Source of the DNA: Aquisalinus flavus
GTDB lineage: Bacteria; Pseudomonadota; Alphaproteobacteria; Caulobacterales; Parvularculaceae
Assembly: GCF_022559625.1 (NCBI RefSeq)
Contig: NZ_CP042288.1
Coordinates: forward strand, 334,409 to 398,408
DNA: 64,000 nucleotides
Direction: 5' to 3'
The notes under the pieces were generated by a model that was given only the letters and a program-made list of their open reading frames with translations, ran no database searches and was not told the DNA's origin. This document shows, in pieces, positions 8,186 to 15,844 of the stretch; position 1 is the stretch's first letter; every line of letters begins with the position of its first letter. Both the position numbers and the translations under genes were made by a program.

Positions 8186-9658
8186 ATGGCACAGTCAAAG
8201 AAGAAAATCCTATTTACCTCAGTGGCTTGCGCTGTTGTCTTCGGTGCGGCTGGCATCTTGCCGGCACAGGCGCAGACGCTCAGGGAAGTGCTCGAGCTGA
8301 CCTATCAGACGAGCCCGGCGCTGAAGGCGGGCCGCGCCCAGCTGCGCGCGACCGATGAACTCGGCGCCCAGGCCCGGGCCGAGGGGCGTCCGACCCTGAA
8401 CGGGCAATTGTCCTACGAGACCGCCGACGGCAATTACGATCCTGGCCGCGACCTGACCGATCTGTTCGGCGGTGACATGCCGCCCCCCGATATGGGCGAC
8501 GACCCGGAAGAGGGCGGGCAGCAGGACCTGATCAACGAGGCGCTGACCGGCAATGGCGGCACCGGCACGAGGCAGGTCGGCGTCGAGCTGCAGCAGCCGC
8601 TCTTCCAGGGCTTTCGGGTGAAGAATTCCATCGAGCGCTCCGAGGCGCAGATCGACGCGGCACAGGCCGAGCTGATCGCGACCGAGCAGCAACTCTTCCT
8701 TGATGCGATCAGCGCCTATCTCGGCGTCATTACCGCCGAAGAGGCAACCGGCTTTACCGAGGCGTCGCTGACCTCGCTGCAGGGCCAGCGCGATTTCGCC
8801 CAGGCCCGGTTCGACAACGGCCAGGCAACGCGGACCGACATCGCCCAGGCGGAGGCGCGGGCGGCGCAGGCCAATGCCGACCTGATCCGGTCGCGCTCGA
8901 CCCTGACCACGGCGCGGGCACGGTTCGAGCGCATCACCGGCCGCATGCCGGGCACGCTGGAAGCGACCCCGCCGCTGCCGCCAATGCCGGCGACGCTGGA
9001 CGAGGCGCTGGAGATCGCGATGGGCGCCAACCCGTCCATCATTGCGGCGCGGGAGCAGGAACGGGCGTCGGCGAGTGGCGTGAAGGTCGCCAAGGGCTAT
9101 CTCGCCCCCACCGTCACCGCCCGGGCGAGCTATGGCTATGCCCAGAATCAGTTCCTCGACGGCGACCAGTCGGAGAATGCGACGCTCGGCGCGCAGATCA
9201 CCATTCCGCTCTATCAGGGCGGCGCGACCTATTCGGGCATTCGCCAGGCCCGGGAGGCGCACACAGCCGACCGGTGGCGGCTGCGCGAGGCAGAGCGCCA
9301 GCTGCGCGAACAGGTGGAAACGGCCTGGCGCCAGCTCGAAGCGTCCCGCGCCGCGTGGGAAGCGACGGCGCCGGCGCTGTCGGCGGCCGAGCTTGCGTTT
9401 GAAGGTCTGACGCTCGAGGGCCGTCTCGGCCAGCGTACGACGCTCGATGTGCTCGACGGCGAGGCGGAACTACTCAGCGTCCGTCTTGCCCGGCTGCAGG
9501 CGCGCGAGGCCTATTACCTGTCCGCCTTCCGGCTGCTGCAGGCGACCGGGTTGCTGACCGCCGAGGCGCTGGCGCTCGATGTCGACTATTACGACCCGAA
9601 CGACAATCGCGACGATGTCGCGGCACGCTGGTTCGGCACGGGGACGGCGCGCGAATAG
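8186..9658 (+). CDS. tolC: TolC-family outer-membrane efflux/secretion channel
   Basis: This 490-residue protein begins MAQSKKKILF and has a signal peptide cleaved near LPAQAQT. The mature protein is the duplicated OEP repeat typical of TolC: LREVLELTYQTSPALKAGRAQLRA opens the first half and LDEALEIAMGANPSIIAAREQ the second, both rich in long amphipathic helices. The trimer forms the outer-membrane end of type I secretion and RND/MFS pumps. An in-frame ATG at 8117 would put 23 extra residues before the signal peptide, so 8186 is preferred. No pump genes adjoin it, consistent with a general-purpose TolC. A separate lipoprotein-type channel serves the RND operon at 46-52 kb. Confidence 0.9.
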   Translation: MAQSKKKILFTSVACAVVFGAAGILPAQAQTLREVLELTYQTSPALKAGRAQLRATDELGAQARAEGRPTLNGQLSYETADGNYDPGRDLTDLFGGDMPPPDMGDDPEEGGQQDLINEALTGNGGTGTRQVGVELQQPLFQGFRVKNSIERSEAQIDAAQAELIATEQQLFLDAISAYLGVITAEEATGFTEASLTSLQGQRDFAQARFDNGQATRTDIAQAEARAAQANADLIRSRSTLTTARARFERITGRMPGTLEATPPLPPMPATLDEALEIAMGANPSIIAAREQERASASGVKVAKGYLAPTVTARASYGYAQNQFLDGDQSENATLGAQITIPLYQGGATYSGIRQAREAHTADRWRLREAERQLREQVETAWRQLEASRAAWEATAPALSAAELAFEGLTLEGRLGQRTTLDVLDGEAELLSVRLARLQAREAYYLSAFRLLQATGLLTAEALALDVDYYDPNDNRDDVAARWFGTGTARE

Positions 9659-9712
9659 GTCTTAACGCCGCGTAAACACAGGGGTTGAGGAAATTCCCTT
9701 TCTGGCGGAGAT

Positions 9713-9738
9713 GGAACTCCTCCTAAACCTTTCGTGTT
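9713..9738 (+). promoter_or_regulatory. Candidate EcfG (general stress) promoter
   Basis: GGAAC (9713-9717), 17 bases, then TGTT (9735-9738) fits the alphaproteobacterial EcfG consensus (GGAAC, 16-17 bases, GTT-type -10). It lies about 70 bases before the DUF883-type gene, whose homologues are typical stress-regulon members. Confidence 0.5.
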
Positions 9739-9808
9739 TAGTCTGTATTATTCGGCGGGGGTGCGTTGCGTCATGTATCGCTTCCCGGCATAGCAATGGA
9801 GGTGACTT

Positions 9809-10147
9809 ATGGCTTTTACTGACAAGCTTTCCACCAAGAACGACGAAGACCTCGCATCGATGCTCAAGGAGCTGCGAGGCGATCTCGAGAACCTGCGCAA
9901 GGACATGCACACGCTGCAGAAGGACGCCGGCAAATTCGGCTCCGCCAGCATGCATAATGCCCAGCACAAGGTCGAGGATGCGACCGAGAAGGCCATCAAG
10001 ATGGGCCGCGACAAAGCGAAGAAATTCAAGCACGAAGCCGAAGAGCAGACAGAATCCCTGCGCGACACGGTGCGCGAGAATCCCGTAGCCTCCCTGGGGC
10101 TCGCAGTTGCTGCCGGGATGATCCTTGGCCGCACGATCCTGAAATAA
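9809..10147 (+). CDS. DUF883 (ElaB/YqjD-like) small membrane-anchored protein
   Basis: This 112-residue protein is mostly charged alpha helix (about residues 1-85, heptad-like, rich in Lys/Glu), followed by one C-terminal helix with the glycine motif VASLGLAVAAGMILGR that anchors the family in the inner membrane. E. coli YqjD and ElaB bind ribosomes in stationary phase; whether this one does is inference. The ATG at 9809 has a very strong ribosome site (GGAGGTGA). It is the first of three small membrane-protein genes with tight spacing, preceded by a candidate EcfG promoter. Confidence 0.85.
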   Translation: MAFTDKLSTKNDEDLASMLKELRGDLENLRKDMHTLQKDAGKFGSASMHNAQHKVEDATEKAIKMGRDKAKKFKHEAEEQTESLRDTVRENPVASLGLAVAAGMILGRTILK

Positions 10148-10169
10148 CGAAGAGAACAGATCGGTTCCC

Positions 10170-10613
10170 ATGCTGAATGGTTTGATCAGATCGACGAAAC
10201 AGGACGCCGCCCGCGTTGCGACGCGGGGGGCGCTCATGGTCTATGCCGGGCTGTTTGCCGCGATGGCCAGCCTTTTTGTGACCGTCGCCATTGTCATTTC
10301 CCTGACACCGCTTGTCGGGCAGGGGCTGGCAGTTCTTTGCGGCGGCATATTTTTGCTGCTGCTCGCCGGCGTTTTCTTTTTCGCCGCCCAGGCCCTGTCA
10401 GGCGACCATGCCTCGCCTGCACAAGTCCGGTCCGCAAAAGCGTCTTCCGCCCCGCCATCGTCCGGCGGCACGAATTACGAGGCGCTGCTGATGAACGGGC
10501 TGGCTAGCGGGTTGCTGGAGAAACAGTTCAAGGAGCATCCTGTCCGCACGGTCGCGGCGGCTGTTGCAGCTGGCACGGTCATGGGCATGATGGAGGCACG
10601 CGGGTCCGACTGA
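10170..10613 (+). CDS. Holin-superfamily/YqjE-like membrane protein
   Basis: This 147-residue protein has two adjacent hydrophobic helices (about residues 24-46 and 50-74), the second full of phenylalanine. A polar linker rich in Ser/Pro/Ala and an amphipathic tail ending in a glycine-rich VAAAVAAGTVMGMM segment follow. The layout matches the Phage_holin_3_6/YqjE group that is often encoded beside DUF883 proteins, as here and as in the E. coli yqjDEK locus. It sits 22 bases after the DUF883 gene and its TGA overlaps the next ATG. Function unknown; probably envelope stress related. Confidence 0.7.
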   Translation: MLNGLIRSTKQDAARVATRGALMVYAGLFAAMASLFVTVAIVISLTPLVGQGLAVLCGGIFLLLLAGVFFFAAQALSGDHASPAQVRSAKASSAPPSSGGTNYEALLMNGLASGLLEKQFKEHPVRTVAAAVAAGTVMGMMEARGSD

Positions 10614-10960
10614 TGAGCCTCACCCGACGGTCGTCCGGCCCCTATAGTGGCAAAGTTGCGGGAGTGTGTCTGACCATGTTTTCAAAATTCCTTCATATTG
10701 TCGCGACCTTCGTGGCCATCTTTTTCATTCTCGCGGGGCTGCTCGTGATGCCGTCGCCGGTCCCGTTCGGGGTCGTGCTGATCCTGATCGGCCTGAGCAT
10801 GCTGATCACGACGAATGCCGCCTTTGCGTTCTGGCTGCGCCATTTCCGCAGCCGTCATCCGCATATGGAAGAGAAGATCCGCAAGGCCCAGCAATGGCTT
10901 CCCGGCTTCTTGCGCCTCCCCCTTGAAAAGACGACGCCGGACGGCACCGAGACGAACTGA
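10613..10960 (+). CDS. Small PGPGW-like membrane protein
   Basis: This 115-residue protein has two hydrophobic helices (FLHIVATFVAIFFILAGLLV and PFGVVLILIGLSMLI) joined by a Pro-Ser-Pro turn, then a basic helical tail. The MPSPVPFGVVLILIGLSML segment resembles the PGPGW putative transmembrane family. The ATG at 10613 overlaps the upstream TGA (ATGA), indicating translational coupling; an internal ATG at 10676 is an alternative that would start directly before the first helix. Third gene of the stress-type operon. Confidence 0.65.
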   Translation: MSLTRRSSGPYSGKVAGVCLTMFSKFLHIVATFVAIFFILAGLLVMPSPVPFGVVLILIGLSMLITTNAAFAFWLRHFRSRHPHMEEKIRKAQQWLPGFLRLPLEKTTPDGTETN

Positions 10961-11077
10961 ACCGCGGCGCCGGCCCCGCCAGTCCCCGAACCAAATCGAC
11001 GCCCGTTGGGGGTGTGATCGGCCCCGCTGCCTGTGCTAGAAGCAGGAAGAATCAAGCGCGTTGGCAGGGAGTGGACC

Positions 11078-11539
11078 ATGGCCGGTCTGTGGCTGGAAGA
11101 ATTCGAGGAAGGCATGGTGTTCGACCATGCGCTGTCCCGCACGATCACCGAATATGACAACATGCAGTTCTCGCTGATGACGATGAACCCGCAGCCATTG
11201 CATATCGACGCCGATTTTGCCGCGAAAAGCGCGTGGGGCAAGCCGCTGGTCAATTCGCTGTTCACCCTGGGGCTCCTGATCGGCATGACCGTGGGAGACA
11301 CGACGCTGGGCACCACGATCGGCAATCTGGGCATGAGCGAGGTGAAGTTTCCCGCCCCGGTGTTCCACGGCGATACGATCCGTGCACGCACGACGGTGGT
11401 GTCGGTGCGCGAGAGCAAGTCCCGCCCCGGGCAGGGGATCGTGACGTTCAAACATGAAGCGTTGAACCAGAAGGGCGATATCGTCGCCGTCTGCGAACGA
11501 GCCGCGCTGATGCGCGCCAAACCGGCGGAGAGTGCCTGA
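11078..11539 (+). CDS. MaoC-like hot-dog dehydratase
   Basis: This 153-residue single hot-dog domain has the MaoC dehydratase pattern: NPQPLHIDADFAAKSAWGKPLVNS, a long central helix (LFTLGLLIGMTVG) and strand-rich C-terminal half. MaoC enzymes hydrate enoyl-CoA esters. The ATG at 11078 has a ribosome site (AGGGAG); an upstream in-frame start at 11033 would add residues outside the domain. It overlaps the CitE-like gene by one base (TGATG), so the products probably act in sequence: hydration of an enoyl-CoA to a beta-hydroxyacyl-CoA, then C-C cleavage. Mesaconyl/methylmalyl-CoA-type chemistry is a possibility, not proven. Confidence 0.8.
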   Translation: MAGLWLEEFEEGMVFDHALSRTITEYDNMQFSLMTMNPQPLHIDADFAAKSAWGKPLVNSLFTLGLLIGMTVGDTTLGTTIGNLGMSEVKFPAPVFHGDTIRARTTVVSVRESKSRPGQGIVTFKHEALNQKGDIVAVCERAALMRAKPAESA

Positions 11540-12405
11540 TGTTCAAGTCCCTTCTGTTCGTGCCGGGTGACAGCGAGCGCAAGATCGAAAAGGCCGCCGC
11601 ATCCGGCGCCGACATCCTGATTTATGACCTGGAAGACTCCGTCGTGCCGGACCGCAAGGCCGAGGCGCGGCAGATCACCCGCGCGGCGCTGAAAAACGCC
11701 GACCGGTCGATCTGCAAATATTATGTCCGGGTCAACAGCCTCGACACCGAATGGATCAGGGAGGACCTCGCCGCCGTGGTGCCGGCGCGGCCTGACGGCA
11801 TCGTCCTGCCCAAATGCAACAGTGCCGATGACATCAAGTCGCTCGATGCGCTGATCTCCAGCCATGAAACGGAAGAAGCGATTAGCCGTACAAAGATCAT
11901 CGCCATTGTCACCGAAACCCCGCAGGGCGTGCTGGCGCTGACCAATCCGGGATGGGTACAGCCGCGGCTGGCCGGCATGATGTGGGGCGCCGAGGATCTG
12001 TCCGCCGAGATCGGCGCGACCGTCAATTACGATAATGGTGATTATACCGAGCCGTTCAGGCTCGCCCGCAATCTCTGCCTGATTGCCGCGCGGGCGGCGG
12101 GCGTCGTGCCTATCGATACCGTGTTTGCCGATTTCCGGGACGAGGCCGGTCTGACCAGCCTGTGCCAGAAGGCGCGGCGCGACGGATTCGAGGCGAAGGC
12201 GGCGATCCACCCGGCACAGGTCAAGCCGATCAACGACGCCTTCCAGGCGACGCCCGAAGAAATCGAGTGGGCGAAGAAAGTCATTACCCTATTGAGGGAA
12301 TCCGACAGCGGCGTTGCATCCCTTGATGGAAAAATGCTCGACATGCCCCATCTTCGCATCGCCCAGAAGATACTCGCCAAAGCGGAATCGGGCGGAAAAA
12401 GTTAA
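11539..12405 (+). CDS. CitE/HpcH-family aldolase or acyl-CoA lyase
   Basis: This 288-residue TIM barrel belongs to the HpcH/HpaI aldolase-citrate lyase beta family. The start MFKSLLFVPGDSERKIEKA, the IYDLEDSVVP strand, the arginine strand YYVRVNSLDTEW, the metal-binding glutamate in IVTETPQGVL and the acidic pair in MWGAEDLSAEIG are all in place. Homologues include malyl-CoA/beta-methylmalyl-CoA lyases and stand-alone CitE-like proteins. The start codon overlaps the MaoC stop. A 228-bp AT-richer gap follows. The substrate cannot be assigned from sequence. Confidence 0.83.
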   Translation: MFKSLLFVPGDSERKIEKAAASGADILIYDLEDSVVPDRKAEARQITRAALKNADRSICKYYVRVNSLDTEWIREDLAAVVPARPDGIVLPKCNSADDIKSLDALISSHETEEAISRTKIIAIVTETPQGVLALTNPGWVQPRLAGMMWGAEDLSAEIGATVNYDNGDYTEPFRLARNLCLIAARAAGVVPIDTVFADFRDEAGLTSLCQKARRDGFEAKAAIHPAQVKPINDAFQATPEEIEWAKKVITLLRESDSGVASLDGKMLDMPHLRIAQKILAKAESGGKS

Positions 12406-12633
12406 AATACGTTCCGTGCGGAACAGTCATGTATCAAAATGTAACACAAATAAACTCTCGTTAATCAAGGTTAACGGCAGTTCCAGACATTTGTTGAAAA
12501 AGGGTTAACGCGGAGTGTTTTTGTTTGCATTTCAGGGTTAATGCTTCATTATCCACATTATAGGGTAACTCAGGGCCAGCGAGAGAAATTCGCAAGAAAA
12601 TTTCTGCCCCGTTCTTGTGGAGAAGGTTAAGTC
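12406..12633. promoter_or_regulatory. AT-rich upstream region of the methyltransferase with repeated GTTAA motifs
   Basis: This 228-bp stretch is clearly lower in GC than its surroundings. It holds a 6-bp palindrome GTTCCG-TG-CGGAAC (12411-12424), a TTAATCAAGGTTAAC cluster (12461-12475), and further GGGTTAACG and GGGTTAATG boxes near 12505 and 12536. The boxes resemble CtrA half-sites, but the one pair has a 6-base instead of a 7-base spacer. It presumably contains the promoter of the gene at 12634. Confidence 0.45.
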
Positions 12634-14082
12634 ATGTCTAGCATCAAGCATTACCAGGAATTGCAGGGCAGCGATTCAAGCGAAGTGCGCGTTTCCGCCC
12701 CGGTCTATGCCGCCGAAGATCTGTTCAAGGGCGCAGTGCCGCGAGCGAGTTTCCTCAACATCGATTTCACCGTTTCAAGCATCTCCTCGACAGGGCTTAC
12801 CCTGTCTGTGCCCGAGGGGCTTTGCGTTACCGAGATACGCACTGCCCAGACCCTCGAACTGAAGCAGGGTGGTGAAACCTTTTTCGAATGCAAGGTCGTT
12901 ATCGCCGGCGGCACACCGGACAAGACCGAGCTGCGCGTGCTGTTCGACGAGCGTGGCATCGATATTAACCAGATCGCCCGCAAGAACTCCATGGCGCTTG
13001 CCCGGGCGAAGGCGAAATCGAAAAAGCCGACAATCACCTACAAGGTACCGATGGAGTACAAGGTCTACTGTACCGAGGTTCTCGACTACATCGCCGATCA
13101 GCGCCAGTTCATCGAGAGCCATATCGCTCCGTATGAGGACGGCCTGTCGGAGGTCGAAACTCACGAGCTTTGCGGCCAGCTGGAAGAGAGCAGCAAGGCG
13201 GGATGGTCCGACATCTGGTTTCGCGGCAATGATCTTGTCCTGCCTTTCATCGACGATGCCAAAGCCAAGCAGGACCTGAAGACATTCACCGAGCGGCTGG
13301 TCACCCGTGAGCTGGTCGGCGGACGCAACTGGCATCGCAGCTATTTCAAGCCGATGGGCTATCCCGGCGACTTCCAGATCATGAACTACATGTATGATCA
13401 TCGTCCGGAAGGCACCTCGATCTATAGCCGTTACCTGCACATTCTCGGCCTGATCAGCGGCCGGCCGATCGTCTCGCGCATGGAGTATATCTCCGAGGCG
13501 CTGGACCGGCTGAATGACCAGGAAGACAAGAGCGATCTCTATCACGTCATGAGCATCGGGTCCGGCCCGGCGCGCGAAGTGCAGCGCTTCCTCGAAACCA
13601 CCTATCAGTCGGGGGAGGGATATTCCTTCACTCTCGTCGACCAGGAAAAGCAGGCGCTCGATTACGCGATCACGACGGCCTATCGCAGCCTGACGCCGAG
13701 CCAGTCGAATGTCATCGTCTCTGGCATGCACACCTCGTTCACCGAGATGCTGCGCCCGATGAGCACGTTCCGCCATATTCCGCAGCAGCACCTGATCTAT
13801 TCCGCCGGCCTGCTCGACTATCTCAACCCGGCCCTGTCGCGTCGTCTTTGTGCCAAGCTCTATGATTATCTTCGCCCCGGCGGCACGCTGCTGATCGGCA
13901 ACGTCAATGATGCGGCCAACGGGACATACTGGCCGATGGAATTCATCCTCGACTGGACGCTTTATTTCCGCAACCGGGAGCAGATGCTGGACATGTCCGC
14001 TGGCTGCAAGGGCGCGGATGTCGAGATCGACATGGATGAGTCCGGCGCCGTCTATATGCTGAAAGTCACCAAGCCGGCCTAA
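12634..14082 (+). CDS. PhcB-like SAM-dependent methyltransferase with N-terminal PilZ-like region
   Basis: This 482-residue cytosolic protein has a beta-rich N-terminal part (about 15-110) with a faint PilZ look (VSSISSTGLTLSV) but no clear RxxxR motif. A helical linker follows, then a class I methyltransferase fold: SAM motif VMSIGSGPAREV (305-316), acidic TLVDQE (333-338) and LRPGGTLLIGNV. The segment NWHRSYFKPMGYPGDFQIMN (232-251) matches the GYAGDYEMMN signature of proteins annotated as extracellular-factor (3-hydroxypalmitate methyl ester) biosynthesis, the PhcB family of Ralstonia. Methylation of a fatty-acid signal is therefore a reasonable hypothesis, not shown. It faces a six-helix histidine kinase across a shared terminator. 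Confidence 0.72.
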   Translation: MSSIKHYQELQGSDSSEVRVSAPVYAAEDLFKGAVPRASFLNIDFTVSSISSTGLTLSVPEGLCVTEIRTAQTLELKQGGETFFECKVVIAGGTPDKTELRVLFDERGIDINQIARKNSMALARAKAKSKKPTITYKVPMEYKVYCTEVLDYIADQRQFIESHIAPYEDGLSEVETHELCGQLEESSKAGWSDIWFRGNDLVLPFIDDAKAKQDLKTFTERLVTRELVGGRNWHRSYFKPMGYPGDFQIMNYMYDHRPEGTSIYSRYLHILGLISGRPIVSRMEYISEALDRLNDQEDKSDLYHVMSIGSGPAREVQRFLETTYQSGEGYSFTLVDQEKQALDYAITTAYRSLTPSQSNVIVSGMHTSFTEMLRPMSTFRHIPQQHLIYSAGLLDYLNPALSRRLCAKLYDYLRPGGTLLIGNVNDAANGTYWPMEFILDWTLYFRNREQMLDMSAGCKGADVEIDMDESGAVYMLKVTKPA

Positions 14083-14219
14083 AGCATCGTGCGCCCGGCC
14101 GGGGACATGAAGATGCTTTGCATCATTGAAGTAGATCAACTTTCTGCGTTCAAATGATTACAGTGGAACGCTGCTTGATCCAGGCCGGTCTGACCGGCGG
14201 CGCTTTTGCCGACTGAATG

Positions 14220-14245
14220 AAAGCCCGGCTCAGGCCGGGCTTTTT
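14220..14245. terminator. Intrinsic terminator between the methyltransferase and the histidine kinase
   Basis: Stem GCCCGGC (14223-14229) with GCCGGGC (14234-14240), loop TCAG, AAA before and TTTTT after. It ends the methyltransferase transcript and its 3' edge touches the stop codon of the convergent kinase gene. Confidence 0.9.
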
Positions 14246-15660
14246 CATGAGGCCCGCCTCAAGCCCTTGTCCTGCGCGGCGGTGCCCGGTTCTCCCGCCG
14301 GCGGCTTCAGCGCGGCTTCGTTTTCCGTGCGGTCCAGTGTCAGTGTCGCGATGGTACCGCCATCCTCGGCATGGGCGAAGGAAATCCTGCCGGAATGGGT
14401 CTGGACGATCCGGCTCGTCAGCGTGATGCCGAGGCTGATCTTGTCGCTGACGCCGAGAAACTCTTCTGTCCGCTCCAGCGTGTTCTCGATCTCATCCAGC
14501 TTGTCGAGGTCGATCCCCGTGCCCTGGTCGGTGATGACAATGCTGACAACATCCTCCGCTTCTTCAGTGGAGATCTTGATGATCCCCTTGTCGGGTGATG
14601 CTTCGACAGCATTGGCCAGCAATTCGTAAACTGCCTGTTCCATCAGCGCGCCATCGACCTTGATACGGAAGTGGCGGTCTGGCTTTTCGAGAACCAGATT
14701 CCGGGCTTCCATTTCATCGACCAGGCGCGACAGGGCGCAATCGATTAGCTCTGCTGTCGTCGTCGACTGGCGGCTCAGTTTGATACTGCCGGAATCAAGA
14801 CGTGAATAGGTCAGTATACGTTGCACTGTCCGGAGCAGCCCCTGGCCCGCTGCGTGGATGTTGCTGGAGAATTCCTTGTACTCGGTCGCCTCGTGCTGCC
14901 CGAGCGATTCCTGTTCAAGGATCTGGGCATAGCCGATGATCTGGTGCAGCGGTGTCTTGAAAATGTGGGTCAGGGTGTTGAGGACGGCATTCTTGCGCTT
15001 GATCGAGCGATTGGCGTCCTCGAACATGTATTGCAGTTTCTGTGCATATTGCTGGTTCAGAAGAAACTTCATGTATTCGTCGCGGCGCGCTATTTCCAGG
15101 AAATAGATGGCGATGGAGGAGAGCATGAACGCATTCAGGATGAAGAAGTGCGCGGCAAACACGTCGCGGCCATAGGGGATTCCGGCGACCGCAAAGATGA
15201 AGGAAAAATAGCTGAGCAACAGGACACCGAAACTCAGCAGGAAGGAAATCCGCACCAAATTGTTCAGGATCATGGCGGTCATGATCAGGCCGACATAATA
15301 GGGCGGCGAAACCGAGCCCTCGAGCCAGACCATGTAGGAGATGGAAACGCCCCCCGTCGCCATCAGGCCGCAACACAGATACTGGATATGCTTCTTGCCG
15401 AAATCGAGATAGGTCAGCCCGATGACCGCCAGCGCCCCGAGCGACAGGGCAATCCTCAGGCCGATGACTTCGGTTCTGGCATTCTGCAGCGTGAAGTAGT
15501 CGAGAATGACATACAGGAGATAGACCAGGATCGCGACGTAGAACATCACGCGGTCTTTGCCCGTGAAGTACGTGCGCGAATATTCCTGATAGGCGTGTTC
15601 CAGATGCGGATCCTGGAATTTCGCCGTCAGGCGGTTTTTCTTCTGGGTCTCAACTGTCAT
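14245..15660 (-). CDS. Six-helix membrane sensor histidine kinase (PhcS/CqsS/LqsS-like layout)
   Basis: This 471-residue kinase has about six membrane helices packed with short loops (about residues 38-188) and no periplasmic sensor domain. A short coiled linker follows, then the dimerisation helix with phospho-acceptor histidine H232 in an unusual H-box (THIFKTPLH rather than SHELRTPL). The ATPase domain has N-box ELLANAVEAS (347-355), G1 DQGTGID (378-384) and G2-like SLGITLTSRIV. Six-helix sensors of this type include CqsS, LqsS and PhcS, which read hydrophobic small-molecule signals. It is convergent with the PhcB-like methyltransferase. No response regulator is adjacent, so the partner is unknown. 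Confidence 0.82.
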   Translation of the reverse strand: MTVETQKKNRLTAKFQDPHLEHAYQEYSRTYFTGKDRVMFYVAILVYLLYVILDYFTLQNARTEVIGLRIALSLGALAVIGLTYLDFGKKHIQYLCCGLMATGGVSISYMVWLEGSVSPPYYVGLIMTAMILNNLVRISFLLSFGVLLLSYFSFIFAVAGIPYGRDVFAAHFFILNAFMLSSIAIYFLEIARRDEYMKFLLNQQYAQKLQYMFEDANRSIKRKNAVLNTLTHIFKTPLHQIIGYAQILEQESLGQHEATEYKEFSSNIHAAGQGLLRTVQRILTYSRLDSGSIKLSRQSTTTAELIDCALSRLVDEMEARNLVLEKPDRHFRIKVDGALMEQAVYELLANAVEASPDKGIIKISTEEAEDVVSIVITDQGTGIDLDKLDEIENTLERTEEFLGVSDKISLGITLTSRIVQTHSGRISFAHAEDGGTIATLTLDRTENEAALKPPAGEPGTAAQDKGLRRAS

Positions 15661-15844
15661 CGGTGCCTGTCCTGAGGCATGAATATCGCTGTTTTGTTGA
15701 GATAGCTTTAACGCGGCATACCCACCCGGAGCCCTGACATGGCGATGGCGCGATGAATCCTTGCGATTGGCCAGAATCCGGGTGACGGTCTAGCGAAATG
15801 TTTACCTTTCGCCTTTAGCCATGCACTGTCTGAAAAGGGTGAAT

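Noticed and set aside
12411-12424. GTTCCGTGCGGAAC as a terminator for the CitE-like gene, or as an EcfG element
   Set aside because: The stem is only 6 bp with no T-run, and no GTT-type -10 follows GGAAC at 16-17 bases.
12461-12475. TTAATCAAGGTTAAC as a CtrA site
   Set aside because: The spacer is 6 bases rather than the required 7, so it is noted only as part of a GTTAA-rich region.
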